From positions 62,001 through 126,000 of the forward strand of contig NZ_JALKBH010000002.1 in the NCBI RefSeq assembly GCF_023016115.1: a stretch of DNA of 64,000 bases, given 5' to 3'. The notes below the pieces were generated by a model. It made no database searches. It worked only from the letters and a program-made list of their open reading frames with translations, and was not told the DNA's origin. This DNA is from Alcanivorax sp. S6407 (GTDB taxonomy: Bacteria > Pseudomonadota > Gammaproteobacteria > Pseudomonadales > Alcanivoracaceae). The position numbers and the translations under genes are program-made. Position 1 is the stretch's first letter; the number at the start of each line of letters is the position of its first letter. This document shows, in pieces, positions 15,151 to 26,118 of the stretch.

Positions 15151-17692
15151 TCCCCAGATAATCTGACAGCACACGGGACATGGCTGCCAGAGACAACGGC
15201 TTGATGATCTGGCCGTCCATGCCGGCTCGACGGATCGCGCCGGCCTGCTCGTCCACCGCATGGGCGCTCAACGCCAGAATCAGGCAAGGCTGGCGCCCCT
15301 CCTCCTCTTCCACTTCGCGCATGGCCGCAGCACTGGTAAACCCGTTCATCACCGGCATATCCAGATCCATCAGTACCAGATCAAACGGTACTTCGCTGTC
15401 GTGGAACACGTCCAGCGCCTGCTTGCCATTGTTGGTCATCACCACCTGCTCCACCCCCAGTTTCTCCAGATAGCCGCGGGTCACCAGCTGGTTAATGGGG
15501 TTGTCCTCCGCGACCAGCACATTCAGCTGCTCAATGGAGTTCACCACTTCATGGCGGGTTGGCGTTCCGCCCACCGGGATACCGCCACTAAACAAGTGCA
15601 ACAGCTCATGGAGAGTCAACACAGAGCGGCGCAACAAACGCACCTGTGCGGGCAACCAGTCCGGTACCCCGGTACGCATACCCATCATCAGAATCACCGT
15701 GGTATCAGGGCTATTGGCCTGCAGCCATGCCAATACCGTCCTCAAGGCCTCCTCATCTGGCAGGCCGTTGATCAAAAGGTGGTGGCGATACTCTGCTGGC
15801 ACCGAATCCATATCAGGAAGGTGCTGCAGGCAATACACATTGCGGAACCGGGTATCTTCGGCAATCCAGCCGGCCAGATTATCCTGCACATCCCAGAGCA
15901 TGGAGGCCGGTGCACTCATCTCCGCCATGGGAATGGCTGCCTCATCCACGTGCATCTGGACACTGAAGCTGAACCGGGCGCCCCGCCCCGGGGCACTGTC
16001 CACATGGATATCACCACCCATCAACCCCACCAGCTCATGACTGATGGACAGGCCCAGCCCTGTGCCACCAAAACGCCGGGAGGTGTCCGGGGACGCCTGG
16101 GAGAAATGCTGGAACAACCGCGACTGCTCTTCCTGGCTCAGACCGATACCGGTATCCGTCACGGCAAACGTGAGCAGCGGGTCCTCCCCCGGCGAATAAC
16201 GGCAGCTCAGAGACAGCACCACCCTGCCACCCCGGGTGAACTTGACCGCATTGCCAAGCAGATTGATGAGCACCTGACGCAACCGCACTTCGTCTCCCAC
16301 CACAGACGACGGGGTATTGGTATCCACATCCAGCAGCACCAACGCCTGATTGTCACTGGCCGAAAGCTGGAACATCTGTGCGCACTCCAGCAACAGTCCG
16401 GGCAGATCGAAGGGTTCATACACCAGTTCCAGCTTGCCGGCCTCGATCTTGGCGAAATCCAGCACGTCATTGATCAAGGCACTGAGCGTACGGCCGGCAC
16501 TGTCAATCAGCGTGATGTATTCCCGCTGCCGGGGAGATGGATCGGTTTCCCTTAACAGCTCCGCCAGCCCGATTACGCCATTCAGTGGCGTACGGATCTC
16601 GTGGCTCATTCGTGCCAGAAACAGATCCTTGGCCTGACTTTCCGCCCGAGCACTGATAGCCCGGGAATTATTGCGGTAGACCATCATGCCCAGCCCCAGC
16701 ACCAGCAGATAGAGCAGCACCACACCCGCAAGCAGCAGTACCGATTCATTGATACGGTCCTGGCGGGACGCCGTCAGCAGGTTGTTGGCCAACTCCACCA
16801 GCATGTCCGACATACCGTCCAGAGACTGCATGGCATGGCGGCTTCGATCGTAGGCCTGCTCCCAGGTCAGGGTAATCTGCGGTGACAGGATCAGATCGTT
16901 TTCTGTCCAGTCGAGGAAAGTCTGCAACTCCCGACGTACCAGCCGCCATTGTTGCTGAAGCTGTACTGCCCCGGTACGGGCAGCCAGTGCCTTGATCTCA
17001 CCATCAATGATGGTCAGCTCACGCTGCAACTGTTGCCAGGCACTCTCCAGGCGGCGCGCATCGTTATCGCCCAGATAACCGCCACGCAGGCTTACATACA
17101 GCGCCAGCGCCCGGATCAGACCGATATTTTCCTCGCATTGGCGAAAGGAACTGATCGGCAACGACAGCACCTCATTGGGCTGCAGTCCAGGCCCAATGGA
17201 CATATCAGAAATATAGAGGATGGTAGACAGGGTATTCGCCACCCGATCCGCTACCTGATTGACGTTGTCAAATGGCCCGGACACATCCTCAATGGGAATC
17301 CCTGTCTTGACGGTCAAACCAGCCCAGCTTTCACTGATCAGCCCGGCCTGGTCATTCATGGCGGGCAAATCGCGTTCCCGGATTTGCTCCAGAAAAGCAT
17401 GCAGGCGGCTGGCGGTACGCGCGCGGCTGAGCTCATAGCGGGACAGGATTTCAGGGTCCTGAGTGTGAATCGCCACCGGGGCAAAATCGCGCATGTCCTG
17501 CAAGGGCTGCATAGCCGACAGACCGCTATCGAAAAGCGCCAGGTCCTTGCGCATGGTCGCATTGGCGTCAAGAATCTGCATGCGGTACTGAATAATCAGC
17601 ACCATGGCAATCAGAAACGGCACCGTGACGATGGCAAACAACATGGCCATCGCGGTTCCCGTATGCAATCCATTATGTGATGGTCTTTCCAT
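15140..17692 (-). CDS. Hybrid sensor histidine kinase with degenerate and intact receiver domains
   Basis: 850-residue inner-membrane kinase. Layout: TM1 (about 14-38), a long helical periplasmic sensor (about 40-315) lacking a named domain, TM2 (317-339), and a HisKA box MSHEIRTPLNGVIGL with phospho-His at about 364. An HATPase follows (LLGNAVKFTRGG, DTGIGL, FGGTGLGLSIS). Next comes a receiver-like stretch without the acidic pocket or phospho-Asp (ASMLWDVQ to LLHLFSGG), and a genuine receiver (LVAEDNPINQ, phospho-Asp at about 776 in LMDLDMPVMNG, KPLS). No Hpt domain, so phosphate must leave through a separate protein. The start is placed at ATG 17692 (AGGGACT upstream); an earlier in-frame start at 17752 nearly touches the divergent lipoprotein gene. 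The signal is unknown. Confidence 0.88.
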   Translation of the reverse strand: MERPSHNGLHTGTAMAMLFAIVTVPFLIAMVLIIQYRMQILDANATMRKDLALFDSGLSAMQPLQDMRDFAPVAIHTQDPEILSRYELSRARTASRLHAFLEQIRERDLPAMNDQAGLISESWAGLTVKTGIPIEDVSGPFDNVNQVADRVANTLSTILYISDMSIGPGLQPNEVLSLPISSFRQCEENIGLIRALALYVSLRGGYLGDNDARRLESAWQQLQRELTIIDGEIKALAARTGAVQLQQQWRLVRRELQTFLDWTENDLILSPQITLTWEQAYDRSRHAMQSLDGMSDMLVELANNLLTASRQDRINESVLLLAGVVLLYLLVLGLGMMVYRNNSRAISARAESQAKDLFLARMSHEIRTPLNGVIGLAELLRETDPSPRQREYITLIDSAGRTLSALINDVLDFAKIEAGKLELVYEPFDLPGLLLECAQMFQLSASDNQALVLLDVDTNTPSSVVGDEVRLRQVLINLLGNAVKFTRGGRVVLSLSCRYSPGEDPLLTFAVTDTGIGLSQEEQSRLFQHFSQASPDTSRRFGGTGLGLSISHELVGLMGGDIHVDSAPGRGARFSFSVQMHVDEAAIPMAEMSAPASMLWDVQDNLAGWIAEDTRFRNVYCLQHLPDMDSVPAEYRHHLLINGLPDEEALRTVLAWLQANSPDTTVILMMGMRTGVPDWLPAQVRLLRRSVLTLHELLHLFSGGIPVGGTPTRHEVVNSIEQLNVLVAEDNPINQLVTRGYLEKLGVEQVVMTNNGKQALDVFHDSEVPFDLVLMDLDMPVMNGFTSAAAMREVEEEEGRQPCLILALSAHAVDEQAGAIRRAGMDGQIIKPLSLAAMSRVLSDYLGIRA

Positions 17693-17764
17693 CGGCCAGT
17701 CCCTGAAAGGGCTACAATTCACTTTGCCACTGGATAATCGTTGCGACACCACGACACTGCACTG

Positions 17765-18448
17765 ATGACAACAATACCTTGCACCAGTAGACGCCCCAAA
17801 ACTGTAAAAGTTTGCTATTTATTGCTTATTACAGCCGTTTTATCCCTATCAGGCTGCCAAAGTGCCCGACAAAAAGACCAGAGCGGCGAAATGCTGCAGG
17901 CCAGAAAGCTGCCGTCGCTGTCTGCTGATCAGGATACGGCCCATAGCATTGCCGAGCCATTGCCGGACAATCAAACGGATCTGTCCCGATTCCACATTCC
18001 CGAGACCCTCGCCGGACTCAAACTGGACGGTGAAATCAGCTCCACCAGCGCCCGCACCTTCCGCTATGTAGGTGAAGAGCATCAGGAAAGCCTGCAACTG
18101 GTTCTCACCCGCCTGCCCACCGGCTGGGACAACATGGATCCTCACCGCGCAGTCGCCAGCTACTACAGTGAAGCGAGACAACGTCGAGTGCAAAGAGCCC
18201 TCAGCAACCCGGCCAATGCTCTCTCCATTCTCAGTGAAACCCTGCTGGATCTGGAAGGCCAGCCCGCCGCTCAGGCTCAAATGCGCTGGATCGAACCCAA
18301 CCGCCCCATCCAGAACCAATCCCTGCTGATCACCCTGGTAGACGGCGCCTTTATCCGTATCAGCAACGCCAGCTACCAGCAAAGCTCCCGCTGGCTAATG
18401 CAGCACGCCAAGCGCAGCCTGGCGGAATTCAGGGCGGCGCAGGAATAA
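17765..18448 (+). CDS. Hypothetical outer-membrane-type lipoprotein
   Basis: About 227 residues with a lipoprotein signal: VCYLLLITAVLSLSGCQSA, lipobox LSGC. The residue after Cys is Gln, so sorting to the outer membrane is expected. The mature protein has a beta-rich look (LDGEISSTSARTFRYVG, LLITLVDGAFIRISNASY) and no recognised motif. It is divergent from the sensor kinase with 72 bases between starts, so the two may share a regulatory region. The start could also be 17741; neither has a good ribosome site. Confidence 0.7.
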   Translation: MTTIPCTSRRPKTVKVCYLLLITAVLSLSGCQSARQKDQSGEMLQARKLPSLSADQDTAHSIAEPLPDNQTDLSRFHIPETLAGLKLDGEISSTSARTFRYVGEEHQESLQLVLTRLPTGWDNMDPHRAVASYYSEARQRRVQRALSNPANALSILSETLLDLEGQPAAQAQMRWIEPNRPIQNQSLLITLVDGAFIRISNASYQQSSRWLMQHAKRSLAEFRAAQE

Positions 18449-18585
18449 CGACAAGCCACAAGCTTCAAGCTGCAACACGAGGCGAAGCACGAGCCAAACG
18501 AACCACCTCATCGTTCCGTGCTGCCAAGTATGTGGGGCTCGGGAACTTTCCAGGGGGGGGCTATCCAATCAAGCGTAGCTTGTAG

Positions 18586-18847
18586 CTCGCAGCCAAAGCC
18601 CCCGACCTGTAATTTCATTCCTTGAACTGGACAGGCCCCACCTTTCGTCGCGGCTCAGGCATCCCTGATACGACGTCCCCGAAACCGCGTTGCAGCTTGA
18701 GGCTTGTAGCTTGTCCCTCGCAGCCAAAGTCTTTGGCCTGTATATTTCGCTTTTACGCCAGAAACTGCGCCTCACTTTTCGTCGCGGGTCAGGCATTTCA
18801 CATACGACGCCCCGGAACCGCGTTGCAGCTTGTAGCTTGAGGCTTGT
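18586..18847. repeat. 131-bp tandem duplication with heptamer edges
   Basis: Two diverged copies of one unit, each starting CTCGCAGCCAAAG (18586 and 18717, period 131) and containing TTTCGTCGCGG-TCAGGCAT, ATACGACG-CCC and ACCGCGTTGCAGCTTG. TAGCTTG-type heptamers lie at the edges. The duplication fills most of the gap between the lipoprotein and mnmC and leaves mnmC with no clear ribosome site. Confidence 0.85.
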
Positions 18848-18858
18848 TGCTAATTACC

Positions 18859-20721
18859 ATGTCTCTCACCACTTTCGCCCCCATTCAGCCCGCCAACATC
18901 GAATGGCAGGACAGCACCCCCGTTGCCTCGGACTATGATGACCCCTACTTCTCGCGGCAGGATGGCATGGCGGAGAGTCGTTACGTATTTCTTGACGGCA
19001 ACCGGCTGGCGGAACGCTTCGCGGCGCTGCAACCCGGGCAGTATTTTGTCATCGGCGAAACCGGTTTTGGGACCGGGCTCAATTGTCTGCTCGCCGCACA
19101 ACAATTTCTGGCTATGGCTCCCTCCGGGGCACGACTGCATCTGGTCTCGGTAGAAAAACACCCCTTGCGCAAGGAAGATCTGCAGACTGCCCTAACCCAC
19201 TGGCCGGAACTCGGCGACCTTGCCCTGACATTACTGGCCGAATACCCGGCACCGACCCCGGGCCTGCACCGGCTGCAGTTGCACCCATCCATCACGCTTA
19301 CCCTGCTCTATGGTGAGGCGGAACAGCTCTGGCCAATGTTCAACCATCCGGTGGATGCCTGGTTTCTGGACGGCTTTGCTCCTGCCTGCAACCCGGACAT
19401 GTGGCAACCGGCCTTGTTCGCGGAATTGGCCCGGCTGAGCCGCCCCGGTACCACCCTCGCCACCTTCACGGCCGCGGGGTTTGTCAGACGCGGCCTGCAG
19501 GAAGCCGGCTTCACCATGGAAAAGCGCAAGGGCTTTGGCCACAAGCGCCACATGCTCACCGGCAGGGTCGGGGAACACAGCCCCGCCAGACAGCAGCGCA
19601 TGCCCAACGTCCTGGTGGTCGGTGCCGGGCTGGCCGGTGCCACCACCGCCAGAGCACTGGCGGAGCACGGTTGCCAGGTCACCGTCAGCGATCCTGCCGG
19701 CATTGCCAGCAAGGCCTCCGGCAATCTGGCCGGGGTGGTCTATAGCACCCCCAGTGCCCACCTGACGCCGCAGAACCGTTTCTACCAGCAAAGTTACGGT
19801 CACGCCCTGCGCTGGCTGCAGCGGCACGGTTTCCCCGCGATACCGGAGAATGGGGCGCTCAACGGCGTGATTCAGCACTTCGTGGACGACAAACAGCAAG
19901 ACAAACTGAGTCAGGCCATGGAGAGCGGCGCCTGGCCAGAAGAGCTACTGCGCACGGCCGGAGAAAACGCCGCCGAACTGGTGGGCGGCGGCTATCTGAG
20001 CCCCGCCGCCTGGTGCCGCTATCTGCTTGAGCATCCCGACATCACCCTGCTCACGTCAGCCGTGAGCGCCATCCAGGAAGGCTCCCCTGCCACTGCCACC
20101 TTCACCGACGGCAGCCAGCACCAGGCAGACGCTATCGTCCTCTGCACCGCTGGCGCCACCGCGAACCTGCCCGACCTGCAATGGCTGCCGCTCAAACACA
20201 TTCGTGGCCAGGTCAGCTATTGCCGCGCCACCGAGGCCTCTGCCCAGTGGCAGCAGGCCCGCTGCCACGGCGGTTACCTGACCCCAGCAGTAAATGGCCT
20301 GCACTGTGTTGGCGCCACCTTCAATTTGCATAATGCCGACCCGACCGCCAGCGAAGCCGACGATGCCGAGAACCTGGCACAGCTGAAACATTATCTACCG
20401 GAACGTTGGCAGGAACTGGGCGGAGATGACATCGAGATTGCCGACCGGCGTGTAGCCTTCCGTTGTCAGAGCATCGACTTCCTGCCCCTGTGCGGCCCCC
20501 TCCCCGTAGCCAATGACAACCCACACCGCCCTGCCACTGGCCTGTATTTGAACATCGCCCATGGCAGCCGCGGCATCACCGGCACCCCACTATGCGCCGA
20601 GCTGATCGCTGACTTGATCTGCACCACACCGTTACCCGCAGACCAACAACTGGTTGACGCCCTGGCCCCGGAACGGTTTATTGTCCGCAAACGACGAAAA
20701 CAACCCGAGTGGAAACCATGA
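18859..20721 (+). CDS. mnmC: Bifunctional tRNA mnm5s2U modification enzyme MnmC
   Basis: 620-residue fusion protein. The N-terminal methyltransferase domain (about 1-240) has GETGFGTGLN, DAWFLDGFAPACNPDMW and GFGHKRHM. The C-terminal FAD oxidoreductase domain begins at about 250 with VVGAGLAGATTARALAEHG and ends with the FAD motif YLNIAHGSRGITGTPLCAE. It converts cmnm5(s2)U to mnm5(s2)U at wobble position 34 of certain tRNAs. The start MSLTTFAPI at 18859 matches the family; five extra upstream residues are possible. The last bases overlap the start of the MAPEG gene. Confidence 0.95.
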   Translation: MSLTTFAPIQPANIEWQDSTPVASDYDDPYFSRQDGMAESRYVFLDGNRLAERFAALQPGQYFVIGETGFGTGLNCLLAAQQFLAMAPSGARLHLVSVEKHPLRKEDLQTALTHWPELGDLALTLLAEYPAPTPGLHRLQLHPSITLTLLYGEAEQLWPMFNHPVDAWFLDGFAPACNPDMWQPALFAELARLSRPGTTLATFTAAGFVRRGLQEAGFTMEKRKGFGHKRHMLTGRVGEHSPARQQRMPNVLVVGAGLAGATTARALAEHGCQVTVSDPAGIASKASGNLAGVVYSTPSAHLTPQNRFYQQSYGHALRWLQRHGFPAIPENGALNGVIQHFVDDKQQDKLSQAMESGAWPEELLRTAGENAAELVGGGYLSPAAWCRYLLEHPDITLLTSAVSAIQEGSPATATFTDGSQHQADAIVLCTAGATANLPDLQWLPLKHIRGQVSYCRATEASAQWQQARCHGGYLTPAVNGLHCVGATFNLHNADPTASEADDAENLAQLKHYLPERWQELGGDDIEIADRRVAFRCQSIDFLPLCGPLPVANDNPHRPATGLYLNIAHGSRGITGTPLCAELIADLICTTPLPADQQLVDALAPERFIVRKRRKQPEWKP

Positions 20722-21110
20722 ACCTTGTCAGCTTGCCGATTACCGCTATCTACGCCGCGTTGAGCGCCTTCCTTGTCATCGCCCTGGCCGCCAATGTGGT
20801 GCGCTTCCGTCTGGGCAAACAAGTCTCCCTTGGGGATGGCGGCCACAAAGACGTCAACCGCGCCATCCGCGCCCACGGCAACACGGTAGAGTACGTGCCC
20901 CTGGCCCTGATCCTCATGGCCCTGCTGGAACTCAACGGCGCCAGCGACGGTGCCCTGCACTTCTACGGCATCACCCTGGTTGCCGGCCGCGCCCTCTACG
21001 GCTACGGCATGCTGTTCCCGAAACCCAGCGCCAACCGCCCCCGCCAGCTAGGCGTCCTGTCCAGCTGGATCGTGATTCTGGCGGCCGGGGTGCAGTTGTT
21101 GATCATCTAA
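20718..21110 (+). CDS. MAPEG family integral membrane protein
   Basis: 130 residues with four predicted membrane helices (about 5-25, 55-73, 80-98, 108-128) and the family signature NRAIRAHGNTVEYVPL. MAPEG proteins include glutathione transferases and eicosanoid enzymes; bacterial members are mostly uncharacterised. The ATG overlaps the mnmC stop (ATGA), so it is co-translated with mnmC, although no functional link is known. Confidence 0.88.
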   Translation: MNLVSLPITAIYAALSAFLVIALAANVVRFRLGKQVSLGDGGHKDVNRAIRAHGNTVEYVPLALILMALLELNGASDGALHFYGITLVAGRALYGYGMLFPKPSANRPRQLGVLSSWIVILAAGVQLLII

Positions 21111-21116
21111 AAGCAG

Positions 21117-21217
21117 TGACGAGGTACGAGTTTCGAGTAGCGAAAATCAAAGCCGAACACCATCGCGGGTTCTTGTTTTGATTTTGCCTTTCGAAACTCG
21201 TTACTCGCTACTCGCTC
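21117..21217. repeat. Inverted heptamer element without REP arms
   Basis: GACGAGGTACGAGTTTCGAG and TAGCGAAAATCAAA face TTTGATTTTGCCTTTCGAAA and CTCGTTACTCGCTACTCGCT. This is the same core as the REP-flanked copies but stripped of its ends. Confidence 0.75.
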
Positions 21218-21264
21218 CTGAACCCGGTAAAGGCTACAACACCTCCGCCGGCTGGCGCTTTTCG

Positions 21265-21292
21265 CTATTAACTATTCACTATTCACTATTAA
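21265..21292. repeat. Heptamer array CTATTAA/CTATTCA x4
   Basis: Units CTATTAA, CTATTCA, CTATTCA, CTATTAA end nine bases before the yheU start codon. The array therefore occupies the ribosome-binding region of yheU. Confidence 0.9.
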
Positions 21293-21301
21293 CTGATCTC
21301 T

Positions 21302-21538
21302 ATGCCTCTCATCGTCCCCTGGAAAGACATCCCCGCCGACACCCTCGACAACCTCATCGAGGAATTCGTCACCCGCGACGGCACCGACTACGGCGACCAC
21401 GAAATCGCCACCAGCACCAAGGTGGAGCAGGTCCGCCAGCAACTGAAACAAGGCGACGCCTTTGTGGTGTTTGATGAGGTCACGGAGAGCGTGTCGGTGA
21501 TGGGCAAGGAGCAGGCGGAAGAGGCTGTGAACAGTTAA
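21302..21538 (+). CDS. yheU: YheU family protein (UPF0270)
   Basis: 78 residues, the usual family size, starting [28 protein letters not shown]-like (here [10 protein letters not shown]) and ending [16 protein letters not shown]. Small acidic cytosolic protein of unknown function. Heptamer arrays of related units lie on both sides (21265-21292 and 21533-21553), with the downstream one overlapping its last codons. Confidence 0.92.
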   Translation: [78 protein letters not shown]

Positions 21539-21683
21539 CAGTGAATAGTGAACAGTTGCGCGAGCAACGCCGTGCATCTTTAAACGTATGAGGCCGCGCC
21601 CAAAGTTTGGGCGCGGCCTCATACGTTTAAGAACCTAAAGTCGCTTTTCGCGACGCTGTTAACTATTCGCTGTTAACTGTTAA
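21533..21683. repeat. Heptamer - hairpin - heptamer module
   Basis: Left array AGTTAAC, AGTGAAT, AGTGAAC (21533-21553), then GCGCGAGC. Next is a 51-base near-perfect palindrome (arms 21580-21604 and 21606-21630 containing GAGGCCGCGCCC), then an inverted array CTGTTAA, CTATTCG, CTGTTAA, CTGTTAA (21656-21683). The palindrome could terminate transcription from both sides. A related module is duplicated at 32000-32470. Confidence 0.9.
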
Positions 21684-21684
21684 C

Positions 21685-22113
21685 TCAAGAAATCGCCCCT
21701 TCCCTTGCCCACTCACATCTCACCCTCAACGGCATATCGGAAGGTTCGTGGCAGACATCGGCGCTGTCCCAAACGAAGGTGTGGAAGCCTGAAAGTTCGG
21801 TCTCCAGGTGCACCACCGCGTTGACCCAGTACATATTCTTGAGCAGGGATTCGAACTTGGCGATCCAGTGCTCCCATTCGTACTCCACCGCACGGTAGGA
21901 CATACCAAAATGGATAACCTGGGTCTGGAAAGTCCCCCCCATGAGGTCATCCCCGGGCACGGAAAACATTTCCCGGCACAAAAACGGCCACTCATCCGCC
22001 TGGGGCAACTGGCGAATGGCTTTGCGATTCTGGAAACAGCTGGCCTTGCGCTCCTGAATGGAGCCAAAAGGCAAATGCTTGATACAGCCGTAAACGATGG
22101 ATTCGTTATCCAA
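21685..22113 (-). CDS. Conserved-looking hypothetical protein
   Basis: 142 residues starting at a TTG codon (MDNESIVYGCIKHLPFG) with AGGG a few bases upstream; no ATG or GTG alternative exists near this point. Soluble, aromatic-rich (EYEWEHWIAKFESLLKNMYWV) with no signal or membrane segment. Codon use and the regular amphipathic pattern support a real gene over the overlapping ORFs in other frames. I do not recognise the family. Its 3' end abuts the heptamer array at 21656. Confidence 0.6.
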   Translation of the reverse strand: MDNESIVYGCIKHLPFGSIQERKASCFQNRKAIRQLPQADEWPFLCREMFSVPGDDLMGGTFQTQVIHFGMSYRAVEYEWEHWIAKFESLLKNMYWVNAVVHLETELSGFHTFVWDSADVCHEPSDMPLRVRCEWAREGAIS

Positions 22114-22269
22114 ACAACACCCTACTGCAGGAGCTAGTTTCAGGTTGCAAGGCGCAACGCGATAAAGGTTTTGCCTAACCTAGCAAGTTTGGCGCCACGA
22201 TTCACCGGTTTGTTTGGCAAAATCCGCCGCACGCCATCTCCACACCCCACGAACCTCCAGCCCTCTGCC

Positions 22270-22445
22270 ATGTAGGAGTCCATGCTTGCATGACGATCCG
22301 AGCGAAGCGAGGCGACCGAAGGGAGGGGTCTGGTCATAGACGCAGAAGCGAGTCTCGAGTTTCGAGTTGCGAAAGGCCAAACCTTACGGACCAAAGGGTT
22401 TTGGGATTCGGCGCTCGCTTCCAAGGGGCGAATCGAGCGTAGCTG
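22270..22445. repeat. Composite repeat element, copy E
   Basis: REP-like arm GTAGGAGTCCATGCTTGCAT with GACGATCCGAGCGAAGCGAG, then GAAGCGAGTCTCGAGTTTCG, AGTTGCGAAAGGCC, GGGTTTTGGGATTC and GGCGCTCGCTTCC. It has the same modular order as other copies, with a different REP type. Confidence 0.65.
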
Positions 22446-22571
22446 GTAGCTAACCGTTAGCCCCTGCAGCAACGGCTAATTGAGGATGAGGACATGCATA
22501 TCCCTGCTCGCTTCAGGCGCTCAGCCATGAAAATGAACCAATGACACCAGCACGGCCTCTTCCCCGTTAGA

Positions 22572-22700
22572 GTGAGTCGAGGAACGGAGCCCTGTGACGG
22601 CGTAGAGCAAAAAACCTGTCTGAGCGGAGCGAGTCTTTTTTGCGTCCGTCACAGGGTGAGTACCGGAGTGTGCCCGCGGAGCGGGTCGAACGGAGTCGGG
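22572..22700. other. Structured hairpin repeat, copy 1 (candidate RNA or DNA element)
   Basis: Outer stem CCCTGTGACGG (22590-22600) pairs with CCGTCACAGGG (22646-22656). Inner stem GCAAAAAA (22607-22614) pairs with TTTTTTGC (22636-22643), closing over CCTGTCTGAGCGGAGCGAGT. A second hairpin is CCCGC-GGA-GCGGG (22673-22685). The other copy at 35101 keeps every pairing with different bases in the outer stem and second hairpin, which supports selection on structure. Two more hairpins follow: the palindrome GCAAAACATGTTTTGC (22725-22740) and GCCATTCCCA/TGGGAATGGC (22751-22774). Confidence 0.65.
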
Positions 22701-22859
22701 GTAAGGGGGCGGAAGCGGGGGTTTGCAAAACATGTTTTGCCCGCTGGAGCGCCATTCCCATACCTGGGAATGGCCGGAATACCAGAAGGGGAGCCATCTA
22801 GGGGAGACCACCCTAACAGCAGATTCGCACCTCAATTTCCTGAAGTTCGAACGGCGTCT

Positions 22860-23014
22860 CTGGAATTCTTACCTCGCTTGGGCTCGGATCGCTTGCAGGC
22901 AAGCTCCTACAGCGGCTTCGTAGAAATGCAGAAACCCGTGAACTTTTCCAGGGTTTTCCATCCAATCAAGCGTAGCTTGTAGCTTGTAGCTTGTAGCTTG
23001 TAGCTTGTAGCTAA
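22860..23014. repeat. REP half-site plus TAGCTTG x5 heptamer array
   Basis: A single REP arm (ACCTCGCTTGGGCTCGGATC, GCTTGCAGGCAAGCTCCTAC) ends near 22914. Five perfect TAGCTTG units follow at 22973-23007, the same unit as the long array at 1647. The array abuts the stop region of the lipoprotein gene at 23018. Confidence 0.85.
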
Positions 23015-23017
23015 CCG

Positions 23018-26117
<3,100 letters not shown>

Positions 26118-26118
26118 G

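Noticed and set aside
22572-22982. ORF sharing its N-terminal translation with one at 35104
   Set aside because: The likeness comes from the shared DNA element; base changes preserve stems rather than codons, so it is treated as a structured repeat.
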